Assembly: GCF_002257665.1 (NCBI RefSeq)
Contig: NZ_MQWB01000001.1
Span: forward strand, 793,896 to 857,895
DNA from: Rubricoccus marinus
Lineage (GTDB): Bacteria > Bacteroidota > Rhodothermia > Rhodothermales > Rubricoccaceae
DNA: 64,000 bases
Direction: 5' to 3'
Shown: piece by piece, positions 51,804 to 59,467 of the stretch
Layout of the letters: each line of letters opens with the position of its first letter
How positions within the stretch are numbered: the first letter of the stretch is position 1
The notes under the pieces: generated by a model
Seen by the model: the letters and a program-made list of their open reading frames with translations, nothing else
The model's database searches: none
Told to the model about the DNA's origin: nothing
Made by a program: the position numbers and the translations under genes

Positions 51804-51821
51804 GCCTCTGGCGCCAGAGGC
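51804..51821. repeat. 18-bp decamer palindrome in the divergent add/tatA gap
   Basis: GCCTCTGGCGCCAGAGGC lies between two divergent starts (51773 minus, 51921 plus), where a terminator makes no sense. It shows that paired decamers are not confined to gene ends. Confidence 0.75.
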
Positions 51822-51920
51822 CCGGCCGCGCGCGTGCGAAGTCGCGGTGGACTGGGAGCCTCGCGAGCGCTCGCACGTACCTTCATACACGCACATCCGG
51901 CCGCTACACGGCCACACGCT

Positions 51921-52211
51921 ATGAGTCTCGGACCCTGGGAGATCGCATTCATCTTCCTCGCCATCCTCCTCCTCTTTGGCGCCAAGCGCATCCCAGAGAT
52001 CGCGCGCGGCCTCGGCAAAGGCATCCGCGAGTTCAAGGACGCCACCAACGACATCAAGCAGGAGCTGAACGTGACGGACACGACGCCGCGGCAGGTGCCG
52101 CAGCAGACGCAGTACGTCGCGCCGCCGCAGGCCGTCCCGCCGCCTGCGCAGCACGCCGCCCCCGCACCGCCCGTTGCGCCGCCCGCTGAGGGCCAGGCGC
52201 TCAGCGAGTAA
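51921..52211 (+). CDS. tatA: Twin-arginine translocase subunit TatA/TatE
   Basis: A 96-residue protein with one N-terminal transmembrane helix (GPWEIAFIFLAILLLFGAKRIPE), the conserved hinge FGAKRIPEIARGLGKGIREFKDA amphipathic helix and a proline-rich cytoplasmic tail (PQAVPPPAQHAAPAPP). It supplies the pore of the Tat system, used here at least by the MBL-fold protein at 16261. tatB and tatC are not adjacent; Bacteroidota often have scattered single tatA genes. No decamer lies inside. Confidence 0.94.
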   Translation: MSLGPWEIAFIFLAILLLFGAKRIPEIARGLGKGIREFKDATNDIKQELNVTDTTPRQVPQQTQYVAPPQAVPPPAQHAAPAPPVAPPAEGQALSE

Positions 52212-52216
52212 CGCCC

Positions 52217-52234
52217 GCCTCTGGCGCCAGAGGT
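52217..52234 (+). repeat. Near-perfect decamer palindrome after tatA
   Basis: GCCTCTGGCGCCAGAGGT, six bases after the tatA stop, followed by another decamer at ~52247. It probably forms the tatA trailer hairpin. Confidence 0.6.
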
Positions 52235-52364
52235 GCCGTCCGTATACGCCAGAGGCCTCGGCTGCGCCGCCGGGCCTCCGGCTTCGTCGTTTCCTACGGG
52301 TCTCGGGCCCGCCGCGGGGTGAGATTGTCCCGCGCAGTCTCTTCCTGACCTCCACTTCTCCGAC

Positions 52365-53246
52365 ATGAGCATCCTCGTCAATCAGAACACTCGCCTCGTC
52401 GTCCAGGGCTTCACCGGCAAGGAAGGCTCCTTCCACGCCGAGCAGATGATGGAGTACGGCACGAACGTCGTCGCAGGCGTCACGCCCGGCAAGGGCGGCA
52501 GCAAGCACCTCGACCGGCCGGTCTACAACACGGTCCGCGAGGCGGTCGAGAAGGAGGGCGCCAACACGTCGGTGATCTTCGTGCCGCCGCCGTTCGCCGC
52601 TGACGCGATCCTGGAGGCGGCCGACGCGGGCGTCGAGCTGATCATCTGCATCACCGAGGGCATCCCCGTTCAGGACATGATCCCGGTCAAGCCCGCCCTG
52701 CAGCGCCGCGGCGTCCGCATGATCGGGCCGAACTGCCCGGGCGTTCTGACCCCTGGCGACTCGGTCAAGGTCGGCATCATGCCGACGATGATCTTCTCGC
52801 CCGGCAACGTTGGCGTCGTCTCGCGCTCCGGCACGCTCACCTACGAGGCGGTCGACCAGCTCACGCGCGCCGGACTCGGCCAGAGCACAGCGGTCGGCAT
52901 CGGCGGTGACCCCATCATCGGTACGCAGTTCATCGACGCGGTCAAGCTGTTCGACGCGGACCCCGAGACCGAAGCCATCGTGATGATCGGCGAGATCGGC
53001 GGCGCAGCGGAGGAGGAGGCCGCGGCCTACATCAAGGCCAACGTCAAGAAACCCGTCTTCGGCTTTATCGCGGGCCGCACGGCACCTCCCGGACGCCGCA
53101 TGGGCCACGCCGGCGCCATCGTCTCCGGCGGCAAGGGCACGGCAGAGGCCAAGCTCGAAGCCATGCGCGACGCCGGCATCACGACCGTCGAGAACCTCTC
53201 GACGCTCGGCGACACGGTCAAGGCGCACTTCGACGCCGTCGCGTAG
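52365..53246 (+). CDS. sucD: Succinate-CoA ligase, ADP-forming, alpha subunit
   Basis: TCA-cycle enzyme subunit that carries the phosphohistidine. CoA-binding domain [36 protein letters not shown], and the active-site His in [20 protein letters not shown] are present. Length 293 residues, as expected. The beta subunit gene sucC is not adjacent, as in many Bacteroidota. The gene contains no decamer although both flanks are packed with them. Confidence 0.97.
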   Translation: MSILVNQNTRLVVQGFTGKEGSFHAEQMMEYGTNVVAGVTPGKGGSKHLDRPVYNTVREAVEKEGANTSVIFVPPPFAADAILEAADAGVELIICITEGIPVQDMIPVKPALQRRGVRMIGPNCPGVLTPGDSVKVGIMPTMIFSPGNVGVVSRSGTLTYEAVDQLTRAGLGQSTAVGIGGDPIIGTQFIDAVKLFDADPETEAIVMIGEIGGAAEEEAAAYIKANVKKPVFGFIAGRTAPPGRRMGHAGAIVSGGKGTAEAKLEAMRDAGITTVENLSTLGDTVKAHFDAVA

Positions 53247-53267
53247 CGACCCCGCTTTGCATTTTGG

Positions 53268-53300
53268 GCCGCCGGTTCCTCGTGAGCCGGCGGCTTTTTT
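53268..53300 (+). terminator. Strong Rho-independent terminator after sucD
   Basis: An 11-bp stem GCCGCCGGTTC / GTGAGCCGGCGGC-type arm (one G-T wobble) with a 5-base loop, followed directly by TTTTTT at 53295-53300. It is 22 bases after the stop. A decamer palindrome touches its 3' end. Confidence 0.9.
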
Positions 53301-53320
53301 GCGCCAGAGGCCTCTGGCGC
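53301..53320. repeat. 20-bp head-to-head decamer palindrome abutting the sucD terminator
   Basis: CGCCAGAGGCCTCTGGCG with one extra G/C pair on each side. It begins at the base after the T-tract of the terminator. As the transcript should already have ended, it is unlikely to be needed for termination. Confidence 0.75.
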
Positions 53321-53413
53321 GCGTCCCTCTCTCCAGCTCTCAGAAGAGGGGCGCCGTGCCGACATTGGCACTCGTCTCTGGCGCCAGAGGCCCGCATCTG
53401 CTCCACGCTTGCT

Positions 53414-54043
53414 ATGAACATCAAGTCCGCCCAATTCGTGACCGCCGCGCCCGGCTGGGCGCAGATGCCGGAAGACGGCACGCCAGAGGTCGCCTTTCTC
53501 GGGCGCTCCAACGTGGGCAAAAGCTCGCTGCTCAACGCGATGCTGGGGCGCAAGGCGCTCGCCCACACGAGTGGTACTCCGGGCAAGACGCAGGCGCTGA
53601 ACTACTACCGCATCAACGGGCGGCACGAGCAGCAGGACGGCGCGCTGGGGCAGGGCGGCTTTTTCCTGGTGGACCTGCCGGGCTACGGGTACGCGAAGGT
53701 GTCCCAGAAGGTGAGGGCGAAGTGGCAGCAGCTGATCGGGCAGTACGCGATCGGCCGGGCCGAGACGGGCCAACTCCGCGCCATCGTACACCTCGTAGAC
53801 GGCCGCCACCCGCCGACGAAGCTGGACACCGAACTCGCTCTCCTCTTGCGCGAAAGCGCCGCGCCTCACATCGTGGCGTTGACCAAGGGCGACAAGCTCT
53901 CCGGCAACACGCGCCCAAAGGCGGAGGCGACCGCTCGGAAGCACTTCAAGGCGCTCGGCCTGGAGCTTCCGGTTGTGACCACTTCGGCGCAGACGAAGCG
54001 AGGCATCGAGGACCTGTGGAAGTGGGTAGAGCCCAACCTGTAG
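53414..54043 (+). CDS. engB: Ribosome biogenesis GTPase EngB/YsxC
   Basis: Essential small GTPase in 50S assembly. G1 FLGRSNVGKSSLLNAML, G2 region TPGKTQALNYY, G3 DLPGYGYAKV and G4 TKGDKL are present, with SAQTKRGIEDL near the end as the G5 region. The ATG at 53414 (MNIKSAQFV) fits the usual N-terminus; the frame is open back through the terminator. Length 209 residues. It has only a near-decamer (53481) in frame as PEV. Confidence 0.96.
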   Translation: MNIKSAQFVTAAPGWAQMPEDGTPEVAFLGRSNVGKSSLLNAMLGRKALAHTSGTPGKTQALNYYRINGRHEQQDGALGQGGFFLVDLPGYGYAKVSQKVRAKWQQLIGQYAIGRAETGQLRAIVHLVDGRHPPTKLDTELALLLRESAAPHIVALTKGDKLSGNTRPKAEATARKHFKALGLELPVVTTSAQTKRGIEDLWKWVEPNL

Positions 54044-54062
54044 CCTCTGGCGGGTGGGGGCG

Positions 54063-54620
54063 CTACTGCTGAGCGGCGCCAGAGGCCTCTGGCGCCAAAG
54101 GTTGCGCCGAGCCAGTCCCGCTGATGCGGCGCCACGTCCACTCGGCGGCGAGCCCGAACGGGATCGCGGTGATGGCGAACGGAAGGGCCAGCATGAGCAG
54201 ACCGAAAAGGGAGCCCGGCGACGGCGGCGTCCCCGTGGTCCCCGCGATCCACATGCCGAGGCCCAGGGCGCCGATCACGCCAGAGGCCACCGTGACCGCG
54301 ATCCCGAGTTCGACGCCGTGGCCGAACCATCGGGCAAAAAGCAGGGCGTACTCGCTGCCCACGAACGCCGCCGCGAGCGCCGAGGCAAATAGAGGGCCGA
54401 GGATGTCTTCAAACGCGATGTTGACGCCGCAGTCCCCTCCACACATGGAGTCGGGAGAGTCGGACAGCACGAACCGGAGGACGGGAAAGGCCGCCAACCA
54501 GTACAGCACGGCGGCTGCGGCGAAGAGAAGAGCGGGCGTAAGGCGGGAGCGCACAAGACGGGTGGCGGCGCGGTGCCAGCCAGTTCCGGCCGCGCGGCTC
54601 TGAGGATACCGCGAGGGCAC
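54063..54620 (-). CDS. Hypothetical multi-pass membrane protein
   Basis: A 185-residue protein with four probable transmembrane helices (LTPALLFAAAAVLYWLAAFPVL, LGPLFASALAAAFVGSEYALL, GIAVTVASGVIGALGLGMWIAG, LFGLLMLALPFAITAIPFGLA) and a short loop MCGGDCG between the first two. No family recognised. GTG start at 54620. Its C-terminal tail (QPLAPEASGAAQQ) is encoded by a 22-bp decamer palindrome at 54075-54096, so the last residues are repeat-derived. It is convergent with engB. Confidence 0.65.
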   Translation of the reverse strand: MPSRYPQSRAAGTGWHRAATRLVRSRLTPALLFAAAAVLYWLAAFPVLRFVLSDSPDSMCGGDCGVNIAFEDILGPLFASALAAAFVGSEYALLFARWFGHGVELGIAVTVASGVIGALGLGMWIAGTTGTPPSPGSLFGLLMLALPFAITAIPFGLAAEWTWRRISGTGSAQPLAPEASGAAQQ

Positions 54621-54641
54621 GACCCAAAGGAGAGCCGACTG

Positions 54642-54659
54642 GCCTCTGGCGCCAGAGGC
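54642..54659. repeat. 18-bp tail-to-tail decamer palindrome
   Basis: GCCTCTGGCGCCAGAGGC between two minus-strand genes, ten bases after the stop of the lipoprotein gene at 54670 (reading minus), where it may act as its terminator. Confidence 0.65.
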
Positions 54660-54669
54660 GAGATCTGGG

Positions 54670-55014
54670 CTATCCGCCGACGCGGAGCAGCGTGGTGCGC
54701 ATGCCCGTGACGGGGCTGCTGAGGTCCAGCGTGTCGCCGCTCACGCGCGCGACGAACTGCTCGGCGCCTTGCTGGTCGCGCAGGGTGAGGAGCGTATCCG
54801 AGCGCAAGAGGTAGCGCGCCGAGAACGTCTGCGCGTCGCCCACGCTGGGACGGACGACGATCTGCGCGCGACCGTCAGCAAAGAAGGTGTAGCGCGTCAT
54901 GATGCCGTCATCGTCGGCACCGATCTGGCGCCACGTGCCGACGAGGTCGCCGCTGGCGTCGCCGCACGCCGCCAGCGGCGCGAAGAGCAGGAGCAGGAGG
55001 GAGGCTGTGCGCAT
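54670..55014 (-). CDS. Small lipoprotein, lipocalin-like
   Basis: Lipoprotein signal MRTASLLLLLFAPLAAC followed by GDASGDLVGTWRQIG, and strands TRYTFFADGRAQIVVR, ARYLLRSDTLLTL and DTLDLSSPV. The GTW start and alternating strands suggest a lipocalin-like DUF of the type common in Bacteroidota (LGTWxxx). Length 114 residues. Function unknown. It is divergent from the rhomboid gene with a 38-base gap. Confidence 0.75.
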   Translation of the reverse strand: MRTASLLLLLFAPLAACGDASGDLVGTWRQIGADDDGIMTRYTFFADGRAQIVVRPSVGDAQTFSARYLLRSDTLLTLRDQQGAEQFVARVSGDTLDLSSPVTGMRTTLLRVGG

Positions 55015-55052
55015 GGTGCCGGTAACTTACCCGTCCTCCCCAGCCTCGCCTG

Positions 55053-55667
55053 ATGCTCGCCGAACTGATTCAGACGCCCGTCTCGCTCTTCTTTCTCACG
55101 CTCAACCTCCTCGTCGGCGCGTACTCGCTGTTCGTGGACCCGAGCCTGATCGGGAAGTGGGCCTTCCGGCCGTACGTCGTCCGCCAGAGGCACGAGTTGG
55201 GCCGGTGGGTGACCGCCGGATTCGTACACGTGGGCCTTGCGCACCTCGCGTTCAACATGATCACGCTGTACTACTTCGGCCCGCAGATCGAGGGCGTGCT
55301 GGGCCCGTGGCGCTTCCTGGCGATCTACCTCGGCAGCGAACTCGCGGCCAACGCGCTGACGTACTGGCGCCACAAGGACGACCCCAATTACTCCGCCGTT
55401 GGGGCTTCTGGCGCGATCTCGGGCGTGCTGTTCTCGTTCGTGCTCTTCGCGCCGTTCGCGATGCTCGGCGTCATGTTCATCATCCCGATGCCCGCCATCG
55501 TGTTCGCCGTGCTGTACGTCGCGCTGAGCATCTACTCGTCCAAGCAGGGCGGGGGCCGCATCGCGCACGAGGCGCACCTCGGCGGCGCGCTCGGCGGAGT
55601 GGTCCTGACGATCCTGCTATACCCACCCGTGATCGGCATCTTTCTGAGCGAACTGGGGTTGGGCTAA
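55053..55667 (+). CDS. Rhomboid-family intramembrane serine protease
   Basis: Six hydrophobic segments in 204 residues. The catalytic Ser is in AVGASGAISGVLF and the His in IAHEAHLGGALGG; the N-terminal loop has the usual WVTAGFVHVGLAHLAFNM. Rhomboids cleave membrane proteins within the bilayer. The substrate is unknown. An HxxN-type stretch (HLAFNM) matches the oxyanion-stabilising motif. Confidence 0.93.
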   Translation: MLAELIQTPVSLFFLTLNLLVGAYSLFVDPSLIGKWAFRPYVVRQRHELGRWVTAGFVHVGLAHLAFNMITLYYFGPQIEGVLGPWRFLAIYLGSELAANALTYWRHKDDPNYSAVGASGAISGVLFSFVLFAPFAMLGVMFIIPMPAIVFAVLYVALSIYSSKQGGGRIAHEAHLGGALGGVVLTILLYPPVIGIFLSELGLG

Positions 55668-55810
55668 GACGCCCTACCCAAACCGGCAGTCATGGCGAGC
55701 GCAAGCGACACGATCTCGACACGCTGAGTGTGGGGGAACAGGATCGCCGCGCTCATCGCGAGGACACCCTTATGGGTTTGTGAGGCGATCTAACCTGCAC
55801 TTGGGCATCT

Positions 55811-55834
55811 GCCAGAGGCTTGCGCACCTCTGGC
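55811..55834. repeat. Looped inverted decamer pair in the rhomboid/lipoprotein gap
   Basis: GCCAGAGG and CCTCTGGC flank an 8-base loop; the left copy has T in place of the first C. It lies about 40 bases before the GTG at 55872. Confidence 0.6.
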
Positions 55835-55871
55835 GAAACGCGTACTGTGCGGCTCCTTTGCCGCAACGCTC

Positions 55872-56360
55872 GTGCGCATCCCAATCCTACTCGTTTGCCT
55901 GCTGGCGCTCGCCGCCTGCGACTCCACCTCGGACTCTGAAGGCGTCGCCAGAGGCCAGTTCGAGGCCACGCTGACTGGCGCTGTCGACGCGTCGCTACGC
56001 GGGACCGCCGTGGCTCAGCGTCGCAGCGATGTGGGCGAGGAGTCGCTCGTGGTGATCACGATGCTGGAGGGCGGCTTCTCCGGCCGCGCGCTCTCGCTGA
56101 TCGGCGATGAGCAGTCGTTTGCGCGCAGCGGCACGGTGTCTCTCGGAAGCGACGAGGCCATCGCGCTCGTCTACACCGACCTCCGCGGCGATACGGGCGA
56201 GACGCTGTACGCCAGAGGCGGGAGCGTCACCTTTACTCAGACGAGCGAGAGCCGCATCGTCGGGACGTTCTCGGCCCAGCTGAGCGTTATCGACGCGCCC
56301 ACCTCCACAGCGGCCGAGGTGGAGGGATCGTTCGATGCGGTGAACCTCCCTCTTCCTTGA
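55872..56360 (+). CDS. Small lipoprotein of unknown function
   Basis: GTG start; signal MRIPILLVCLLALAAC with lipobox LAAC. The mature ~145 residues look all-beta (GQFEATLTGAVDASLRGTAV, GRALSLIGDEQSF, SVTFTQTSESRIVGTFSAQL). The layout is like the Bacteroidota lipoproteins that carry an RGTA-type strand near the N-terminus, for example the one at 12775. It ends six bases from the stop of the convergent HAD gene, the only convergent pair here without room for a hairpin. Confidence 0.72.
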   Translation: MRIPILLVCLLALAACDSTSDSEGVARGQFEATLTGAVDASLRGTAVAQRRSDVGEESLVVITMLEGGFSGRALSLIGDEQSFARSGTVSLGSDEAIALVYTDLRGDTGETLYARGGSVTFTQTSESRIVGTFSAQLSVIDAPTSTAAEVEGSFDAVNLPLP

Positions 56361-56366
56361 GGGCTT

Positions 56367-57071
56367 CTAAGCGCCCGCGAGGCGCAGCACGTCGGCCCAG
56401 TCGGTAAACGCCAGAGAGGCGAAGTTGTCGTGCTCCGGGTCGCCGTCTTTCCATGCGACGGTCCAACCCGCCTGTGTGCCGCCTTCCACGTCGGAGTGGA
56501 GCGAGTCGCCGACGTAGAGGATGGCCTCTGGCGGCACGCCCGCACGTTCGGTCGCGAGGTCGAACGCCGCTGGAGTCGGCTTCCAGGCGCCGATCTCCTC
56601 GGCGATGAGGACGGCCTCTGGCGCGCAACGCTCGGCGATCTCCGGCAGGTGCGCCAGCTTGGCCCGCTGCTGCTCCTTGAACCCGTTGGTGAGGACCCCG
56701 ACCGGGAGCACGTCCGCAACGGCGTGGAACGCCTCGCGCGCGCCAGCGGCCCAGTCCCAGTGCGCGCTGTAGCGGTCCAAGTACACGCCAGAGGCAGTGT
56801 CAGGGTCGAGAGCGGTCACGCCCAGGGCGCTCAGCGTGTGGGCAAAGCGGAGGCGCTTGAGTTCCTCCTTGGTGATCTGGCCGCGCCCGTACTGCCGCCA
56901 CAATGGCCCGTTGTGGGTGCGGTAGGCCGTGTGGAGGTCGCTGAACTCCAGGTGCCCCAGGTGCTCCGCGTGGTGGGCGTGAAAGTCCGCGAGGGCGCGG
57001 TGCTCGGCCAGCCGGTGGTCGAGAAGCGTGTCGTCGAGGTCGAAGTAGACGAACTGCGGGGCTGCGGACAT
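56367..57071 (-). CDS. HAD-superfamily hydrolase (YjjG-like phosphatase)
   Basis: HAD motif I FDLDDTLLDH, motif II VLTNGF, motif III Lys in AEEIGAWKP and motif IV GDSLHSDVEGGTQAGW. The helical cap lies between motifs I and II. It resembles YjjG/PynA nucleotidases and other noncanonical-pyrimidine phosphatases, but specificity cannot be read. The ATG at 57071 (MSAAPQFVYF) is close to motif I; an ATG 16 codons upstream is also possible. Decamers encode PEA and ASG. Confidence 0.92.
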   Translation of the reverse strand: MSAAPQFVYFDLDDTLLDHRLAEHRALADFHAHHAEHLGHLEFSDLHTAYRTHNGPLWRQYGRGQITKEELKRLRFAHTLSALGVTALDPDTASGVYLDRYSAHWDWAAGAREAFHAVADVLPVGVLTNGFKEQQRAKLAHLPEIAERCAPEAVLIAEEIGAWKPTPAAFDLATERAGVPPEAILYVGDSLHSDVEGGTQAGWTVAWKDGDPEHDNFASLAFTDWADVLRLAGA

Positions 57072-57128
57072 GGGGACGGGGGCTGTCAGAGATGAGGGGC
57101 GCGCCTGGGCATCCATCATACGGCCCGG

Positions 57129-57146
57129 GCCTCTGGCGCCAGAGGC
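57129..57146. repeat. 18-bp decamer palindrome between minus-strand genes
   Basis: GCCTCTGGCGCCAGAGGC, extended by CGG/CCG to a 24-bp dyad, in the 132-base gap between the YghO-like gene (stop at 57204, minus) and the HAD gene start. Confidence 0.7.
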
Positions 57147-57203
57147 CCGACGGCTTGGAGAAACAGGGGAGCAAAGGAAACGGCCGGGATGACGCTCCGG
57201 TCT

Positions 57204-58364
57204 CTAGTCCTCGGAGCCCTCAGGCCCGCGCGGCGCCCCCAGGCCCTTCTCGAACATCGCGTACTCCTTGTCGCGGGCGCAGCCCAGCTTCTCCAGAGAG
57301 TTGACGAGCGAGGCGTTGTTGTCCAGCACCCAGCTCAACTCTGCCGCCTCGTAGCCCATCTCGCGGCCGTTCACGATGGTGTGGTGGATGAGAAGCGCGT
57401 CCAAGCCCAGGTTGCGGTGCTCCGGTAGGATGCCCATCAGCGCCATGCGGATCTCGTAGATGCCGCCGGCTTTGATGGTCCCGAGCAGCTTGGGCAGGCC
57501 GAGCGGGAGCAGGCGCCCCTTCGGGAGCTTTTTGAGCGCGCGGTTGAGGTTGGGGAGGCTCGCGGCAAATGCCACAGGCTCGCCGTTCAGTTCGGCGAAC
57601 AGGAAGATGTCCTTCTCGATGACCGGCTTGAGCTCTTTGGCGAGGTGCAGCGCCTCGTGCTCGGTGTAGGGCACGTGGCCCCAGTTCTCGGCCCAGGCCA
57701 CGTTGTAGATCCGCATGGCCGCCGCGATGTCCTCGTCGAAGCGGTTCATGTCCAGCGTGCGGATAGTCACCCCGGGGTTGCGGCGCTGCACGATCTGCGC
57801 GCCTCGCTCCATGCGCGCGGCGTTGATGTACGCCTCGTGGACGTAGAAGGCCCACATCGTCATGGCCCGCTCGAATCCGTAGCGCGTGAGGTACTCCTCG
57901 TAATAGGGGTAGTTGTACGGGAGCAGGATGGCGGGCGGGCGGTGGAAGCCGTCCACGAGCAGGCCAGCCACGTCGTTCATGCTCGGGTTCGTCGGCCCAC
58001 GCATGCCGGTAAGGCCCTTGCCCCGCAGCCAGTCGCTCGCGGCGTCGAGCAGCGCCTCGGCCACGGCGTAGTCCTCGACGGTCTCGAAAAAGCCGAAGAA
58101 GCCATTGCCGTCGGCGTACTTCTCCAGGTGCTTGCCGTTCTTGATCGCCGCGATCCGCCCAACGGTCTCGCCGTCGCGCTCGGCCAGGAACAGCTCGATC
58201 TCGCCGTGCTCGAAGAATGGGTTCTTCTTGGGGTTGAGCACGTTCGCCTGGTCCATGCGCAGCGGCGGCACGAAGTGCGTAGCGCCGGCATAGTGCGCGT
58301 AGGGGAAGTCGAGAAAGGTGCGGCGGTCGGAGCCGTTCTGGACGCGGCGGACGGAGACGGACAT
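57204..58364 (-). CDS. YghO-like GNAT-family protein
   Basis: A 386-residue protein: FLDFPYAHYAGATHFVPPLRMDQ, NPKKNPFFEHGEIELFLAERDGETVGRIAAI, DGNGFFGFFETVED, GMRGPTNPSMNDVAGLLVDGF, and a C-terminal acetyltransferase-like half with YEIRMALMGILPEHRNLGLDALLIHH. The pattern matches the E. coli YghO group, whose reaction is not established to my knowledge. The ATG at 58364 (MSVSVRRVQ) fits; the frame is open upstream. I noticed no decamer inside its body. Confidence 0.85.
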   Translation of the reverse strand: MSVSVRRVQNGSDRRTFLDFPYAHYAGATHFVPPLRMDQANVLNPKKNPFFEHGEIELFLAERDGETVGRIAAIKNGKHLEKYADGNGFFGFFETVEDYAVAEALLDAASDWLRGKGLTGMRGPTNPSMNDVAGLLVDGFHRPPAILLPYNYPYYEEYLTRYGFERAMTMWAFYVHEAYINAARMERGAQIVQRRNPGVTIRTLDMNRFDEDIAAAMRIYNVAWAENWGHVPYTEHEALHLAKELKPVIEKDIFLFAELNGEPVAFAASLPNLNRALKKLPKGRLLPLGLPKLLGTIKAGGIYEIRMALMGILPEHRNLGLDALLIHHTIVNGREMGYEAAELSWVLDNNASLVNSLEKLGCARDKEYAMFEKGLGAPRGPEGSED

Positions 58365-58430
58365 GGGGCGCAGGGGGAGGCGCGCAAAGGTAGCGCCGGC
58401 GCCCACACCCCCTGGCGGCCAGGACGCCTC

Positions 58431-58457
58431 TGGCGCCTCCCGCCCGCGCCAGAGGCC
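58431..58457. repeat. Looped inverted decamer pair in a divergent gap
   Basis: GCCTCTGGCG and CGCCAGAGGC face each other across about nine bases between divergent starts (58364 minus, 58527 plus), again not at a gene end. Confidence 0.6.
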
Positions 58458-58526
58458 ACACGGGGAGCCCATGACGGGCGCGCGGCGGGAATCCCGTAGT
58501 GACGGGTGAACTCCTCTTCCTGACCC

Positions 58527-59183
58527 ATGACCCTCCGATTTCTCGTTCTCGCCCTCGCTTTCTCACTCACCGCCTGCGGCGGAGACGACGTCTCCACCGA
58601 CGAGGTCCAGGAGACCGGCGCACCGTCCACCGCCTTCGGGCGGGCCGCGCAGGGCATGGGTGCCCTGAAAGACATGGCGGACCAGATGGAGGAGAGCGCC
58701 AACACGGCCCCGGCTGAGCCGGTCAACCACCGCGTCCTCGCCGAAGTGCTGCCCGAGGAGGCTGCCGGCTTCCCACAGGCGAGCACCGAAGGCGAGTCCC
58801 AGAGCATGGGCGGCGCCTTTTCCATCTCGCAGCGCTCGGCGGTCTACGAAACCGAAGGCGAAGACGGCCAGATCACCGTCGAGGTCATGGACCTCGGCGG
58901 GCTGCCCAGCGTGGCCATGTTCGGCGCGCCGTGGGCGATGATGGACGTGGACAAAGAGACCGACACCACCTACGAGCGCACGATCACCTACCAGGGCCAG
59001 CGCGGCTACCGGAAGTACGACACCGAGCGCCGCCGTGGCGAGCTAAGCGCACTGATCGAGAACCGCTACCTCGTCAAGGTCTCCGGCCGCGACGTAGAGG
59101 ACGCACAGATGGAAGAGGCGCTCCAGGCCGTCGATACGCGGCGGCTCGCGAGCATGAAGGACGAAGGCCGCCCGGCCTCCTGA
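58527..59183 (+). CDS. Lipoprotein of unknown function
   Basis: Signal MTLRFLVLALAFSLTAC with lipobox LTAC. A flexible acidic stretch follows, then ~150 residues with NHRVLAEVLPEEAAGF, ITVEVMDLGGLPSVAMFGA and RGYRKYDTERRRGELSALIENRYLVKVSG. The last part (a strand carrying a self-consistency LIENRYLVKVSGRDV pattern) is seen in Bacteroidota proteins of unknown function. Length 218 residues. It contains few decamers; the stop is followed immediately by one and a heptamer array. Confidence 0.78.
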   Translation: MTLRFLVLALAFSLTACGGDDVSTDEVQETGAPSTAFGRAAQGMGALKDMADQMEESANTAPAEPVNHRVLAEVLPEEAAGFPQASTEGESQSMGGAFSISQRSAVYETEGEDGQITVEVMDLGGLPSVAMFGAPWAMMDVDKETDTTYERTITYQGQRGYRKYDTERRRGELSALIENRYLVKVSGRDVEDAQMEEALQAVDTRRLASMKDEGRPAS

Positions 59184-59190
59184 GCCTCTG

Positions 59191-59239
59191 GCGTAATGCG
59201 TAATGCGTAATGCGTAATGCGTAATGCGTAATGCGTGAG
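59191..59239. repeat. GCGTAAT heptamer tandem array
   Basis: Six perfect copies of GCGTAAT and a degenerate seventh (GCGTGAG). The first three bases are the end of a decamer (GCCTCTGGCG at 59184-59193), so the array starts within it. It lies directly after a lipoprotein gene. The same heptamer is tandem at 63960-64000. Confidence 0.9.
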
Positions 59240-59284
59240 GGGCGCGGCTTTTTTTGTTCCGGTGAGGCAGCGTTTCCTTGTCCG

Positions 59285-59302
59285 GCCTCTGGCGCCAGAG
59301 GC
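59285..59302. repeat. 18-bp decamer palindrome preceding a heptamer array
   Basis: GCCTCTGGCGCCAGAGGC, joined directly to the GAGCGCGAAGCAGCTT flank of the array at 59303-59360. Confidence 0.8.
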
Positions 59303-59360
59303 GAGCGCGAAGCAGCTTTACTCGGTACTCGGTACTCGGTACTCGGTACTCGGTACTCGG
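59303..59360. repeat. TACTCGG heptamer tandem array with conserved left flank
   Basis: The flank GAGCGCGAAGCAGCTT is followed by six perfect copies of TACTCGG (59319-59360). The flank matches 30849-30866 with few changes and partly 40514-40522; all three sites follow a GGCGCCAGAGG junction. It lies in the leader of the nrnA-like gene, about 107 bases before its start. Confidence 0.9.
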
Positions 59361-59467
59361 TACCCATGCCGGCGCGTGAAGTCCGGGCGCATCGCCAGAG
59401 GCCGGGGTGGCAGCGGGGAGCCGCGGCTGCGGCGGCGCGTAGCTTCGACGCCCGCTTCTGCTCTCGC

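Noticed and set aside
59191..59360. CRISPR array
   Set aside because: The units are seven bases long with no spacers, and there are no cas genes.
59231..59467. An N-terminal extension of the nrnA-like protein through the heptamer array
   Set aside because: It would begin with repeated LGTRYSV and cross two decamers; the family N-terminus starts at 59468.
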